NCBI RefSeq assembly: GCF_003050615.1
Contig: NZ_NWBU01000009.1
Coordinates: 62,001 to 126,000, forward strand
DNA length: 64,000 nt
DNA from: Sphingomonas oleivorans
GTDB taxonomy: Bacteria > Pseudomonadota > Alphaproteobacteria > Sphingomonadales > Sphingomonadaceae
Reading direction: 5' to 3'
Shown here: in pieces, positions 50,644 to 61,462 of the stretch
Numbering within the stretch: the stretch's first letter is position 1
Layout: every line of letters starts with the position of its first letter
Program-made: the position numbers and the translations under genes
Notes under the pieces: model-generated
Told to the model about the DNA's origin: nothing
The model's input: only the letters and a program-made list of their open reading frames with translations
The model's database searches: none

Positions 50644-52476
50644 ATGCTGCGCCCATTCCTGCTGGCGACGACGGTGCTCGTCGCGGGCTGCACGACCGTT
50701 GCCGCGCCCGTCGCGGCGCCCGAAACCGCCGCGCCACATGTGGCGCCCGCCGACCAGAAGGCGGCGCTCGCCGCTTTCTTCCAGGCCTATGACGATGCCC
50801 AGCTCGCCCGTTCGCCGCTCGCCAAATCCTATCGCGGCATCAAGGATGGCGATTATGGCAAGTGGGACGAGTTCAGCGACGCTGCCGAGGAGCGCGACTA
50901 TCAGGCCGATCGGGCGGCGCTGAAGGATCTGCATGCGCGCTTCGATCCGGCGACGCTCGATGCGGAGGGACGGCTTTCCTACAGCCTGTTCGAAAAGAAG
51001 ATCGAGCGCAGCGCGAAAGCCTATCAATTTCGCGATTACGACTATGTCTTCGACCAGATGAACGGCGCGCAGAGCCAGTTCCCGGCCTTCCTCATCAACA
51101 TCCATCGGGTCGACAGCAAGAGCGATGCCGAAGCCTATGTGAGCCGGCTGAACGGCCTCGGCCCCGCCATCGACCAGCTTGTCGCGGAATCGGCCAAGCG
51201 CGCGGATCAGAGGCTGATGCCGCCCAAATGGGTCTATCCCTATATCCTCTCCGACGCGAAGAATGTGATTTCGGGCTTTCCCTTCACCCGGATCGCGACC
51301 GAGGCACCGCTCTATGCCGATCTGAAGGCGAAGGTCGGCAAGCTCGCAATGTCGCAGGCGGAGAAGGATGCGCTGCTGGCGGCAGGGACCGATGCTCTGC
51401 TGAAATCGGTGAAGCCTGCTTATGTGCGGCTGATCGCCGAGATGGAGCGGCAGGAGAAGCTTGCCGGCAGCGACGACGGCGTGTGGCGCTTCCCCAGGGG
51501 CGCGGACTATTATGCCGAGCGGCTGGCCAATTATACCACCACCGCGATGACGCCGGACCAGATCCACCAGGTCGGGCTCGACAATGTCGCGCGCATCCAT
51601 GGCGAGATGCGCGAGATCATGAAGCGGGTCGGCTTCAAGGGCGATCTCCAGGCCTTTTTCGCGCATATGCGGGATGACAAGGGCTTCTACGTCTCCAACG
51701 ACCAGGCGGGCCGCGACGTCTATCTGGCCGAGACGGAGAAGGCCAAGGCAGCCATGACGGCGAAGCTGCCTTTATGGTTCGGCGTGCTGCCGCAGGCGCC
51801 GATGGTGGTGAAGCCGGTCGAGCCCTTCCGCGAGAAATCCGCGGGCAAGGCCTTCTATCAGGGCCCGACGCCGGACGGATCGCGCCCCGGCACTTATTAT
51901 GTGAACCTCTATGACATGAAGGACATGCCGCTCTACGAGGTGGAGGCGCTCTTCTATCATGAGGGCATTCCGGGCCATCATCTCCAGCGCACGATCCAGA
52001 CCGAGCTCAAGGATGTGCCGCCCTTCCGCCGCTTCGGCGGCTTCACCGCCTATACCGAGGGCTGGGGCCTCTATTCGGAGAAGCTCGCCAAGGATATGGG
52101 GCTCTACACCGATCCCTATCGCGATTTCGGGCGGCTCCAGCTCGAACTGCATCGCGCGATCCGGCTGGTCGTCGATACCGGCATTCATCACAAGCGCTGG
52201 ACCCGCGAACAGGCGATCAAATATGTCGAGGACAATTCCGCCGACGCGCCGGGCGGGATCGTCAAGGCGATCGAGCGCTACATCGTCTATCCGGGGCAGG
52301 CGACAGCTTACATGATCGGCCGCCTCAAGATCAGCGAGCTGAGGGCGAAGGCGGAGCGCGAGCTCGGCCCCAAATATGATGTCCGCGCCTTCCATGATCT
52401 GGTGCTGAAGAGCGGGCCGCTGCCGCTCGACATGCTGGAGGACCGCGTCGACGCCTGGATCGCAGCGGGGAAGTAA
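50644..52476 (+). CDS. DUF885 family lipoprotein, putative metallopeptidase
   Basis: 610 residues. Lipoprotein signal MLRPFLLATTVLVAGC. The DUF885 domain fills the rest, with the zinc-peptidase-like motif EALFYHEGIPGHHLQR and a downstream FTAYTEGWGLYSE carrying a third ligand. Activity is unproven for most members. Divergent from pyrD. Confidence 0.88.
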   Translation: MLRPFLLATTVLVAGCTTVAAPVAAPETAAPHVAPADQKAALAAFFQAYDDAQLARSPLAKSYRGIKDGDYGKWDEFSDAAEERDYQADRAALKDLHARFDPATLDAEGRLSYSLFEKKIERSAKAYQFRDYDYVFDQMNGAQSQFPAFLINIHRVDSKSDAEAYVSRLNGLGPAIDQLVAESAKRADQRLMPPKWVYPYILSDAKNVISGFPFTRIATEAPLYADLKAKVGKLAMSQAEKDALLAAGTDALLKSVKPAYVRLIAEMERQEKLAGSDDGVWRFPRGADYYAERLANYTTTAMTPDQIHQVGLDNVARIHGEMREIMKRVGFKGDLQAFFAHMRDDKGFYVSNDQAGRDVYLAETEKAKAAMTAKLPLWFGVLPQAPMVVKPVEPFREKSAGKAFYQGPTPDGSRPGTYYVNLYDMKDMPLYEVEALFYHEGIPGHHLQRTIQTELKDVPPFRRFGGFTAYTEGWGLYSEKLAKDMGLYTDPYRDFGRLQLELHRAIRLVVDTGIHHKRWTREQAIKYVEDNSADAPGGIVKAIERYIVYPGQATAYMIGRLKISELRAKAERELGPKYDVRAFHDLVLKSGPLPLDMLEDRVDAWIAAGK

Positions 52477-52479
52477 TCA

Positions 52480-52621
52480 CCCCTCTCCCCTCGGGAGAGA
52501 GGGAGGGGCCCGCCGTGAAGCGGTGGAGGATGAGGGGATTTTGCCGATAAATCGGGCAATCGGGCATAGAGCCCGCTTGCCCGATCCCCTCACCCCGGCC
52601 CTCTCCCCCGAGGAGAGGGAG
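52480..52621. repeat. Nested palindromic repeat element between the DUF885 and suf genes
   Basis: About 140 bases of nested inverted repeats. The ends carry ctctccc/gggagag hairpins (52483-52499 and near 52599-52619). The middle pairs gaggggat (near 52532) with atcccctc (near 52584), and inside that cgggcaa pairs with ttgcccg around gggc-atagag-cccg. No ORF. It looks like a small mobile-type intergenic repeat rather than a simple terminator. Confidence 0.6.
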
Positions 52622-52660
52622 AAACGGCCTTGACCTCGCGCGCCCGAAAGGCCATCTGCC

Positions 52661-52683
52661 AATCGGATCAATTCAATCCGATT
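52661..52683. promoter_or_regulatory. 23-bp palindromic operator candidate of the suf operon
   Basis: AATCGGAT (52661-52668), seven bases, ATCCGATT (52676-52683), a perfect dyad ending seven bases before the regulator ATG. A TTGACC -35-like box lies at 52629. The first gene is an Rrf2-type regulator, so autoregulation is likely. Confidence 0.6.
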
Positions 52684-52690
52684 GAAGATA

Positions 52691-53101
52691 ATGCGCCTGT
52701 CGAGCCTTACCGATTATGCCGTGGTGATGATGTCCGCCGCCGCACGCCATGGTTGCGCCGAGCGGCTGTCGGCGGCGTCGCTGTCCGAGGAGACGGGCGT
52801 GCCGCTGCCGACCGCGCAGAAGCTGATGGGCCGGCTGGCGGCGGCGGGACTGTTGAGCTCCGCGCGCGGCACGGGCGGCGGCTTCGCGCTCGCCCGCGAT
52901 CCCGGCCTCATCACGCTTGCCGAGATCATCGAGGCGGTGGAAGGGCCGATCGCGATGACGGCCTGTGTCGAAAATGGCCGGCATGATTGCGGGCTGGAAC
53001 ATGATTGCCGCGTGAAGCCGCACTGGTCGGCAGTGAACAGCGCCGTCAAGGGCGCGCTTGGCGGGGTAAGTCTCGCGACATTGGCGGGAGAAGTCGCATG
53101 A
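52691..53101 (+). CDS. Rrf2-family SUF operon regulator (IscR/SufR-like)
   Basis: 136 residues. Winged helix: [47 protein letters not shown]. Three Cys in [16 protein letters not shown] are placed to bind an Fe-S cluster as in IscR. It probably represses suf when cluster supply is adequate. ATG at 52691 is the natural start; an in-frame TTG nine bases earlier is less likely. Overlaps sufB by four bases. Confidence 0.9.
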   Translation: MRLSSLTDYAVVMMSAAARHGCAERLSAASLSEETGVPLPTAQKLMGRLAAAGLLSSARGTGGGFALARDPGLITLAEIIEAVEGPIAMTACVENGRHDCGLEHDCRVKPHWSAVNSAVKGALGGVSLATLAGEVA

Positions 53102-54570
53102 CCGATGTGCGGAACCGGGAAGCCTTCGAAGCGGCCGAGGAGGCGGCCAAATATAAATGGGGCTTCACCTCCGAGATTGAGCAGGAATTCGCGCCCAAGG
53201 GGCTGAACGAGGATATCGTCCGCTTCATCTCCGCCAAGAAAGGCGAGCCCGAATGGATGCTCGAATGGCGGCTGAAGGCCTATCGCCTGTGGCAGACGAT
53301 GCAGAGCCCCGATTGGGCGAAGCTCGACGTGCCGCCGATCGACTATCAGGACGCTTATTATTATGCCGCGCCCAAGGCGAAGCCGACGCTCGCCTCGCTC
53401 GATGAGCTCGATCCCGAAATCCGCCGCACCTATGAGAAGCTGGGTATCCCGATCGAGGAGCAGAAGGTGCTCGCCGGGGTGGAAGGCGCGCGCAAGGTGG
53501 CGGTCGACGCGGTGTTCGACTCGGTCTCGGTCGCGACCACCTTCCGCGAGGAGCTGAAGAAGGCGGGCGTCATCTTCCTCTCCATCTCGGAAGCGATCCG
53601 CGAATATCCCGATCTGGTGAAGAAGTGGCTGGGCAAGGTGGTGCCCACCCAGGACAATTATTTCGCGGCGCTCAATTCGGCGGTCTTTTCCGACGGCACC
53701 TTCGTCTACGTGCCCGAAGGCGTGCGCTGCCCGATGGAGCTTTCCACCTATTTCCGTATCAACGCGGCCAATACCGGCCAGTTCGAGCGCACGCTGATCG
53801 TCGCCGACAAGGGCAGCTATGTCAGCTATCTCGAAGGCTGCACCGCGCCGCAGCGCGACGAGAACCAGCTTCATGCCGCTGTGGTCGAGCTGGTTGCGCT
53901 CGACGATGCCGAGATCAAATATTCGACCGTGCAGAATTGGTATCCCGGCGACGAGCAGGGGCGTGGCGGCATCTATAATTTCGTCACCAAGCGCGCGCTG
54001 TGCCAGGGACGCAATTCGAAGGTGAGCTGGACGCAGGTGGAGACGGGTTCCGCCATCACCTGGAAATATCCGAGCTGCGTGCTGGCGGGCGAGAATAGCG
54101 TCGGCGAATTTTATTCGGTCGCCGTCACCAATAACCGCCAGCAGGCCGATACCGGCACCAAGATGATCCATCTCGGCAAGGGCAGCCGATCGACGATCGT
54201 GTCCAAGGGCATCAGCGCGGGACGCTCGAACAACACCTATCGCGGTCTCGTCCGCGTCGGGCCGACGGCGGAGAATGTGCGCAACTTCACCCAGTGCGAC
54301 TCGCTGCTGCTGGGCGATCAATGCGGCGCGCACACCGTGCCCTATATCGAGGTGAAGAACCCCAGCGCCACGATCGAGCATGAGGCGACTACCTCCAAGA
54401 TCAGCGACGATCAGCTCTTCTACGCCATGGCGCGCGGGCTCGATCAGGAGCAGGCGGTGGCGCTGATCGTCAACGGCTTCGCCAAGGAAGTGCTGCAGCA
54501 GCTGCCGATGGAGTTTGCGGTCGAGGCGCAGAAGCTGCTGGGCATCAGCCTGGAAGGGTCGGTCGGTTAA
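53098..54570 (+). CDS. sufB: Fe-S cluster assembly scaffold SufB
   Basis: 490 residues. SUF scaffold subunit. Recognised by [51 protein letters not shown], the [22 protein letters not shown] block, and [20 protein letters not shown] in the beta-helix core. Works with SufC and SufD. ATG at 53098 overlaps the regulator stop. A 103-base repeat-bearing gap separates it from sufC. Confidence 0.97.
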   Translation: MTDVRNREAFEAAEEAAKYKWGFTSEIEQEFAPKGLNEDIVRFISAKKGEPEWMLEWRLKAYRLWQTMQSPDWAKLDVPPIDYQDAYYYAAPKAKPTLASLDELDPEIRRTYEKLGIPIEEQKVLAGVEGARKVAVDAVFDSVSVATTFREELKKAGVIFLSISEAIREYPDLVKKWLGKVVPTQDNYFAALNSAVFSDGTFVYVPEGVRCPMELSTYFRINAANTGQFERTLIVADKGSYVSYLEGCTAPQRDENQLHAAVVELVALDDAEIKYSTVQNWYPGDEQGRGGIYNFVTKRALCQGRNSKVSWTQVETGSAITWKYPSCVLAGENSVGEFYSVAVTNNRQQADTGTKMIHLGKGSRSTIVSKGISAGRSNNTYRGLVRVGPTAENVRNFTQCDSLLLGDQCGAHTVPYIEVKNPSATIEHEATTSKISDDQLFYAMARGLDQEQAVALIVNGFAKEVLQQLPMEFAVEAQKLLGISLEGSVG

Positions 54571-54640
54571 TTAATGCGTCGCCCCTCCGGGGCTCATATT
54601 TGCCGCAACGCGCGGTGGCGTTCGTGAATAGAGAAATAGG

Positions 54641-54658
54641 CCCCTGCCTGCGCAGGGG
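54641..54658. repeat. Palindrome inside the suf operon (sufB-sufC gap)
   Basis: 7-bp stem cccctgc / gcagggg, four-base loop. A smaller gcccc-tcc-ggggc hairpin lies near 54585. The palindrome family has inserted or arisen within the operon without a T-run. Confidence 0.6.
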
Positions 54659-54673
54659 TGACGGTCGGGAAGA

Positions 54674-55416
<743 letters not shown>

Positions 55417-55420
<4 letters not shown>

Positions 55421-56496
55421 ATCTCACCCTCCCATCGACGCGCGAGGAGGCGTGGCGCTGGTCCGACCTGTCGGGCCTGCCCGCGCTGGCCGAGGCCGAG
55501 CCGCAGGGCGGCGTGATCGATACCAGCGATCTGTGGATCGGCGACGGGCCTCGCCTGCTGTTCGTCGACGGCCGGCTGGACAACGCGCTGAGCGAGCCCG
55601 GCGACCTTATCGTCGGCTCGGTGGCGGCACAGAGCGGCCATCCGCTTGGCCGGCTCGCGACGGGCGAGGGCTGGACGCTCGATCTTGCGTCCAATGTCGC
55701 GGCGTCCGGCCTGATCGAGATCGTCCATGTCGCGACCGGCGGCGCCAATCATGTTCCCGGCTATATCCGGCTGGGCGAGGGCGCGCAGGCGAGCATCGTC
55801 GAGACTTTCGTGGGCGATGGCTGGACCAACCGGCTGACCGCGATCGCCATCGGCCCCGAGGCGCGGCTGATGCGCGCTATCCGCCTGATGCAGGATACGG
55901 GCTTCGGCTCGATCCGTGAGGAAAGCGAGATTCTGAACGGCGGCAGCCTCGTCACCACTATCCTGGGCGCAGGCGCCGCGGGCACGCGGATCGATGCGGA
56001 GATATTGCTCGCCGGCCATGGCGCCTATGCCGAGTTCGGCGGTGCGCTGCTCGCGCGCGGCACGCAGCGGCACGATGCGGCGGTGGTCGTCCGCCATGCG
56101 GCCGAAGGCGGCACCAGCCGGCAGATCTGGCGCGCGGTTGCCGACGATCGCGCCACGGCGAGCCTCGCCGCACGCGTCGAGGTGGCGCGCGGCGCGCAGA
56201 AGACGGATGGTGAGCAATCGCTGCGCGGCCTGCTTCTCAAGCGCGCTGCGACGATCAATCTCAAGCCCGAGCTGGAGATTTTCGCCGACGATGTGAAATG
56301 CGCGCATGGCGCGACCGTCGGCGAGCTCGATGCGCGCGCGCTCTTCTATCTCGAATCGCGCGGCGTGCCGCCGGTCGAGGCTAAGGCGCTGCTCACCCGC
56401 GCCTTCGTCGCCGACGCGCTGGAGCGGATCGGCGAGGAGGCGGTGCACGACGCCTTCCTGCGCGACGCGGATACATGGCTGGGGGCTGCCGCATGA
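55417..56496 (+). CDS. sufD: Fe-S assembly scaffold SufD
   Basis: 359 residues. SufB-like beta-helix protein with the C-terminal family block LEIFADDVKCAHGATVGELD and LFYLESRGVPPVEAKALL. It partners SufB. GTG start overlapping the sufC stop; the N-terminal STREEAWRWSDLSGLP segment is typical. Confidence 0.95.
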
Positions 56497-57704
56497 CCAT
56501 TGTTGCCGACGCCCGCCCGCTCGATCTGGTCGCGGATTTCCCGGCCATCCCCGAGGGCTGGGCCTATCTCGACACCGCCGCCACCGCGCAGAAGCCCAAG
56601 CCCGTGCTCGATGCGATCGCGGCGGCTTATGGCGAGACCTATGCTACCGTCCATCGCGGCGTCTATCAGCGCTCGGCGGACATGACGCTTGCCTATGAAG
56701 CCGCGCGTCGCCGCGTGGCGCGCTTCCTCAATGCGGGATCGGCCGACGAGATCGTGTTCGTGCGGGGCGCGACCGAGGCGATCAACCTCGTCGCGCAAAG
56801 CTGGGGCAGCCTGCTCAAGCCCGGTGACCGGATCATGCTGAGCCGGCTGGAGCATCACAGCAATATCGTGCCCTGGCAGTTGCTGCGCGACCGCGCAGGC
56901 ATAGAGATCGACGTCGCGCCGCTGACCGAAGATGGCCGGATCGATCTCGACCGCATGGCGGAGATGCTGACGCCCCGGCACAGGCTGGTGGCGCTCGCGC
57001 ATGTCTCCAATGTGCTGGGTTCTATCCTCGACGCGCGCCGCGCCGCTACGATCGCGCATGGGGTGGGCGCGAAATTGTTGCTGGACGGCTGCCAGGCGGT
57101 GCCGCGTCTCAAGGTCGATGTCGCCGCGCTCGATTGCGACTTCTATGTCTTCTCCGGCCACAAGCTTTATGGCCCGACCGGCATCGGCGCGCTCTGGGCG
57201 CGGCCCGAGATACTCGATGCCATGCCGCCATGGCAGGGCGGGGGCGCGATGATCGACCGGGTGACGTTCGAGCGCACCACTTATGCCCCGCCGCCCGCGC
57301 GTTTCGAGGCGGGCACGCCGCATATCGTCGGCAGCCTCGGCCTCCATGCCGCGATCGATTATGTCGAGGCGATCGGCCTCGATGCGATCCACACGCATGA
57401 GGCCGCGCTGGTCGGCATGGCGCGCGAGGCGCTGGCGTCGATCAACAGCGTCAAACTGTTCGGCCCGGAAGATTCTGCGGGCATCGTCAGCTTCGCGATC
57501 GAGGGGGTTCATCCCCACGATATCGGCACCATATTGGACGAGGAGCGGGTCGCCATCCGCGCCGGGCATCATTGCGCCCAGCCGCTGATGGACCATCTCG
57601 GCGTGCCCGCCACCGCACGGGCGAGCTTCGGCGTCTATAATGGGGAGCAAGATGTGGCGGCGCTGATCCGCGGCATCGAGCGGGTGACACGGATATTCGC
57701 CTGA
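56493..57704 (+). CDS. sufS: Cysteine desulfurase SufS
   Basis: 403 residues. PLP enzyme that releases sulfur from cysteine. WAYLDTAATAQKPKPV at the start, PLP Lys in FSGHKLYGPTGIG, and the catalytic Cys in IRAGHHCAQPLMDH. Class II (SufS-type). ATG overlaps the sufD stop by four bases. No sufE is adjacent. Confidence 0.97.
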   Translation: MTIVADARPLDLVADFPAIPEGWAYLDTAATAQKPKPVLDAIAAAYGETYATVHRGVYQRSADMTLAYEAARRRVARFLNAGSADEIVFVRGATEAINLVAQSWGSLLKPGDRIMLSRLEHHSNIVPWQLLRDRAGIEIDVAPLTEDGRIDLDRMAEMLTPRHRLVALAHVSNVLGSILDARRAATIAHGVGAKLLLDGCQAVPRLKVDVAALDCDFYVFSGHKLYGPTGIGALWARPEILDAMPPWQGGGAMIDRVTFERTTYAPPPARFEAGTPHIVGSLGLHAAIDYVEAIGLDAIHTHEAALVGMAREALASINSVKLFGPEDSAGIVSFAIEGVHPHDIGTILDEERVAIRAGHHCAQPLMDHLGVPATARASFGVYNGEQDVAALIRGIERVTRIFA

Positions 57705-58189
57705 TGGATGAGGGAATGAACGAAGAGCGCAAGATCGTCGTCGAGGAGATGGACGCGGCCCCGCCGCCGCCGCCCCGTGCCCGCGTGGACCAGGCGGAGG
57801 AGGCGGCGCCCGCCGAGCGCCCGCGCGACTATCTCGAAGGCTTCCTCGCCCAGAAGCCATCCGCGCCGGCCAAAGGCGAGCCGGGTGGCGATCTATACGA
57901 GGGCGTGATCGAGGCGCTGCGCGAGATCTATGATCCCGAGATCCCGGTGAACATTTATGATCTGGGCCTGATCTATGGCGTCGACGTCACGAGCGACGGC
58001 CATGTGGTGGTGACGATGACGCTGACGACGCCCCATTGTCCCGTTGCCGAATCGATGCCGGGCGAGGTGGAATTGCGCGTCGGCGCGGTGCCGGGGGTCG
58101 GATCGGCCGAGGTGAATCTCGTCTGGGATCCGCCATGGGACCCGCAGAAAATGTCCGACGACGCCAAGCTCGAACTTGGAATGTTGTAA
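57704..58189 (+). CDS. sufT: SUF-linked DUF59/MIP18 protein (SufT-like)
   Basis: 161 residues. An acidic/Pro-rich N-terminal tail (about 1-60) precedes the DUF59 domain: EALREIYDPEIPVNIYDLGLIY, VVTMTLTTPHCPVAESMP and EVNLVWDPPWDPQKMS. Family members help Fe-S maturation. TGATG junction with sufS. A second in-frame ATG at 57716 could be the start. Confidence 0.9.
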   Translation: MDEGMNEERKIVVEEMDAAPPPPPRARVDQAEEAAPAERPRDYLEGFLAQKPSAPAKGEPGGDLYEGVIEALREIYDPEIPVNIYDLGLIYGVDVTSDGHVVVTMTLTTPHCPVAESMPGEVELRVGAVPGVGSAEVNLVWDPPWDPQKMSDDAKLELGML

Positions 58190-58208
58190 GGTCGAGGAAG
58201 GAAGAAAA

Positions 58209-58562
58209 GTGGCTACTGCTACCCGCGTTCGCCCTGCTGCGCTGATCCTCACGCCCTCGGCCGAGGAGCGTATCGCGACGCTTATGACGAATGCTCCGGA
58301 AGGCGCGGTTGGCGTGAAGCTTTCCACGCCGCGCCGTGGCTGCTCGGGGCTGGCCTATTCGGTCGACTATGTCACCGCGCCCGATCCGATGGACGAGAAG
58401 ATCGCGACCCCCGGCGGCGATTTCTATGTCGATGCGGGCTCGATCCTCTATCTGATCGGATCGACGATGAACTGGGTGGAGGATGATTTCACCGCCGGCT
58501 TCGTCTTCGACAATCCCAACGCCAAGGGCAGTTGCGGCTGCGGCGAGAGCTTCACGGTCTGA
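58209..58562 (+). CDS. sufA: A-type Fe-S carrier SufA/IscA
   Basis: 117 residues. Three conserved Cys: STPRRGCSGLAYSVDY and GSCGCGESF. Carries newly built clusters to targets. GTG at 58209, with purine-rich GAGGAAGGAAG upstream, agrees with the family start. Last gene of the suf operon. Confidence 0.95.
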   Translation: MATATRVRPAALILTPSAEERIATLMTNAPEGAVGVKLSTPRRGCSGLAYSVDYVTAPDPMDEKIATPGGDFYVDAGSILYLIGSTMNWVEDDFTAGFVFDNPNAKGSCGCGESFTV

Positions 58563-58604
58563 CGATGCTTGCCCCGCCGCGCGGCGGCGACTAGCAGGCG
58601 CGCA

Positions 58605-59285
58605 ATGCTTCCCGCGCTCGCCCATGTCGATACCTGGATCTTCGATCTGGACAATACGCTCTATCCGGCGTCGTGCGACCTGTTCGGTCTGATCGACGCG
58701 CGGATGACGGCCTATGTCGCGCGGCTGACCGGCACCGACTGGAATGAGGCCCGCGCGATCCAGAAGCGCTATTTCCACGAGCATGGCACCACACTTTCCG
58801 GCCTGATGACGGTGCATGACATCGATCCGCACGAATTTCTGGCGGACGTGCATGATATCGAGATGGATGTGCTGGAGGAGGATCGCCGGCTGGTCGATGC
58901 GATCGCGCGGCTGCCCGGCCGCAAGCTGATCTTCACCAATGGCGACGAACCCTATGCGCGCCGCGTCCTCGCCCGCGTCGGCCTGTCCGAAAGCTTCGAG
59001 GCGATCCACGACATCCATGCCTGCGCCTATCAGCCGAAGCCCCATCCTTCGAGCTATGCGCGCATGTGCGCCGCGCTGGACGTGAATCCGCGGACCGCGC
59101 TGTTCGTCGAGGATATGGCGCGCAACCTGAAGCCTGCCAAGGCGCTGGGCATGACGACGGTGTGGGTGAACAACGGGTCCGAGCAGGTCGACGACGGATC
59201 GCCGCCGGACTTCATCGATTATGAGATCGCCGATGTCGGCGAATGGCTGCATGATATTTTGGGGGACATGACGAATGAGCGCTGA
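58605..59285 (+). CDS. HAD-family pyrimidine 5'-nucleotidase-like hydrolase
   Basis: 226 residues. HAD motif [12 protein letters not shown], motif II IFTNGDE, motif [14 protein letters not shown] and [13 protein letters not shown]. Belongs to the group of pyrimidine 5'-nucleotidases (SDT1-like). ATG at 58605 follows from the domain start. Its last 11 bases overlap dapD. Confidence 0.88.
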   Translation: MLPALAHVDTWIFDLDNTLYPASCDLFGLIDARMTAYVARLTGTDWNEARAIQKRYFHEHGTTLSGLMTVHDIDPHEFLADVHDIEMDVLEEDRRLVDAIARLPGRKLIFTNGDEPYARRVLARVGLSESFEAIHDIHACAYQPKPHPSSYARMCAALDVNPRTALFVEDMARNLKPAKALGMTTVWVNNGSEQVDDGSPPDFIDYEIADVGEWLHDILGDMTNER

Positions 59286-60111
59286 TCTGGCAGGCGTGAT
59301 CGAGGCGGCGTGGGACGCGCGCGAGGGCCTGAGCTTCGCGACGAAGGGCGAGGTGCGCGACGCGGTGGAGCAGGCGCTGGCCGGGCTCGACGCGGGCACG
59401 CTGCGCGTCGCCGAGAAGGTGGATGGCGCCTGGACCGTCAACCAGTGGCTCAAAAAGGCGGTTCTGCTCTCCTTCCGCCTGAACGACAATGCGATCATCG
59501 AAGGGCCGGGCGACGCCAATTGGTGGGACAAGGTGCCGAGCAAGTTCGCCGGCTGGGGCGAGGCGCACTTCCGCGCCGCGGGCTTCCGCGCGGTGCCCGG
59601 ATCGGTCGCGCGGCGCGGTGCCTTCATCGCCAAGGGCGTCGTGCTGATGCCGAGCTTCGTCAATATCGGCGCCTATGTGGACGAGGGCACGATGGTCGAT
59701 GGCTGGGCGACGGTCGGCTCCTGCGCGCAGATCGGCAAGAATGTGCATCTGTCGGGCGGCGTCGGCATTGGCGGCGTGCTCGAGCCGCTCCAGGCCAATC
59801 CCGTCGTGATCGAGGATAATTGCTTCATCGGCGCGCGTGCCGAGGTGGCCGAGGGCGTGATCGTGGAGGAGGGCGCGGTGCTCTCGATGGGCGTCTATCT
59901 GGGCGCCTCCACCAAGATCATCGATCGCGCCACGGGCGAGGTGTTCATGGGCCGCGTGCCGGCCTATTCGGTGGTGGTGCCGGGGACGCTTCCGGGCAAG
60001 CCGCTGCCGGACGGCACGCCCGGCCCGTCGCTCTATTGCGCGGTGATCGTCAAGCGCGTCGATGCGCAGACGCGCGCCAAGACGGGCATCAACGAGCTGC
60101 TGCGGGATTGA
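59275..60111 (+). CDS. dapD: Tetrahydrodipicolinate N-succinyltransferase
   Basis: 278 residues. Lysine/diaminopimelate synthesis. Left-handed beta-helix hexapeptides: [52 protein letters not shown]. The C-terminus [10 protein letters not shown] is typical. Start overlaps the HAD gene. Confidence 0.96.
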   Translation: MSADLAGVIEAAWDAREGLSFATKGEVRDAVEQALAGLDAGTLRVAEKVDGAWTVNQWLKKAVLLSFRLNDNAIIEGPGDANWWDKVPSKFAGWGEAHFRAAGFRAVPGSVARRGAFIAKGVVLMPSFVNIGAYVDEGTMVDGWATVGSCAQIGKNVHLSGGVGIGGVLEPLQANPVVIEDNCFIGARAEVAEGVIVEEGAVLSMGVYLGASTKIIDRATGEVFMGRVPAYSVVVPGTLPGKPLPDGTPGPSLYCAVIVKRVDAQTRAKTGINELLRD

Positions 60112-60143
60112 TCGGGCGGCGCGCAGCCGCCATGTCTTGAGCC

Positions 60144-60815
60144 ATGACGAGCATACCTCCCCTCAAGGCCGCGATCATCCCGGTCACGGCCTTCCAGCAG
60201 AATTGCACCCTCATCTGGTGCACCAGGACGATGAAGGGCGCCTTCGTCGATGCGGGCGGCGATCTCGACCGGCTCAAGGCCGCCGCTGCGCAACATGGGG
60301 TGACGATCGAGAAGCTGCTCGTCACTCATGGCCATATCGATCATTGCGGCGGCACCGGCATTTTCGCTGCCGAGCTGGGCGTGCCGATCGAGGGGCCGCA
60401 TGAGGAGGATCGTTTCTGGATCGCCCGGCTCGACGAGGATGGCCGTGCCTATGGCATTCCGGGCAAGCCGTTCGAGCCCGATCGCTGGCTGGTCGATGGC
60501 GACACGGTGACGGTGGGCGATCTGACGCTCGACGTGATCCATTGCCCCGGCCATACGCCGGGCCATGTCGTCTTCTACCATGCGCCGTCGAAGCTGGCGC
60601 TGGTGGGCGATGTAATCTTCCAGGGATCGATCGGCCGCACCGATTTCCCGCGCGGCAATCACGACGATCTGATCTCCTCGATCACGCAGAAGCTCTGGCC
60701 GCTCGGCGGCGAGACCGCCTTCGTGCCAGGCCATGGCCCCATGTCCAATTTCGCGCATGAGCGGGCGAGCAACCCGTTCGTCGGCGATCGCGCGCTGGGG
60801 CGGGAGATTCGCTGA
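60144..60815 (+). CDS. Glyoxalase II-like MBL-fold hydrolase
   Basis: 223 residues. Binuclear metal motif VTHGHIDHCGGT, then HCPGHTPGHVVFY, LVGDVIFQGSIGRTD and VPGHGPMSNF. YcbL-like single-domain hydroxyacylglutathione hydrolase family. Substrate uncertain. 32 bases after dapD. Confidence 0.88.
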   Translation: MTSIPPLKAAIIPVTAFQQNCTLIWCTRTMKGAFVDAGGDLDRLKAAAAQHGVTIEKLLVTHGHIDHCGGTGIFAAELGVPIEGPHEEDRFWIARLDEDGRAYGIPGKPFEPDRWLVDGDTVTVGDLTLDVIHCPGHTPGHVVFYHAPSKLALVGDVIFQGSIGRTDFPRGNHDDLISSITQKLWPLGGETAFVPGHGPMSNFAHERASNPFVGDRALGREIR

Positions 60816-60848
60816 GCTGCGTCTCGTCCCGCCCGTCGCGAATCGGAA

Positions 60849-61274
60849 TCAGAAATAGGTGATCTGGGTCTGGGCCGGCGTGAAGGCGAGGTAGATCGCC
60901 CAGATCACCAGCGCGAGGCTCGCCAGGCCCGTCAGCGCTATGCCGCCGCCGCGCAGCGGGTTTGGCACGGGCCGTTCCATGCCGAAGGGATGGACGAGCC
61001 GGCCCACGACCAGCGCCAGGCCCAGCACCCACAGGCCGGTCGCTGCGCCCACGCGCAACTCGATCAGCAGCATCAGAATCAGTGCGATCGGGACATATTC
61101 ATTGAAATTCGCATGCGCTCGCATGCGTGCGCGCAGCATTTCATTGCCGCCGTCGCCAATCGCGATCTTGGAGGGAAGGCGCACTCGGCCGACGCGGAAG
61201 GATAGCCACAGATTGATGAGGCCAAGCGCCGCGGCGATGATCAGCGTGACGGAGGGCGGGGTGAAGGCGGGCAC
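60849..61274 (-). CDS. MAPEG family membrane protein
   Basis: 141 residues, about four membrane segments. The segment RMRAHANFNEYVPIALIL is the MAPEG signature (glutathione-dependent membrane enzymes). The precise activity is unknown. GTG start at 61274 with GGGAGA upstream. Convergent with the MBL gene, divergent from rpmF. Confidence 0.85.
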   Translation of the reverse strand: MPAFTPPSVTLIIAAALGLINLWLSFRVGRVRLPSKIAIGDGGNEMLRARMRAHANFNEYVPIALILMLLIELRVGAATGLWVLGLALVVGRLVHPFGMERPVPNPLRGGGIALTGLASLALVIWAIYLAFTPAQTQITYF

Positions 61275-61325
61275 GTATTATTCTCCCAATATGCTGTGCA
61301 TGACGCGCTCATGACCGCTCCGCGC

Positions 61326-61353
61326 TTGCAACGCGAGCCGAAATCGCTATAGG
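61326..61353 (+). promoter_or_regulatory. Candidate promoter of rpmF-plsX-fabH
   Basis: TTGCAA (61326-61331), 16 bases, TATAGG (61348-61353), about 110 bases before rpmF. The leader then holds a 16-bp perfect palindrome at 61388-61403. Confidence 0.5.
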
Positions 61354-61462
61354 CCCTAGCGCTCGCGACGAGCCCGGCCGCTGGTCCGCGGCCATATGGC
61401 CGCACGCGACCTGTCGGCGAAGCTCGTCGTTTATTTTTTGACCGAATGGAACAGGTGCCGAC

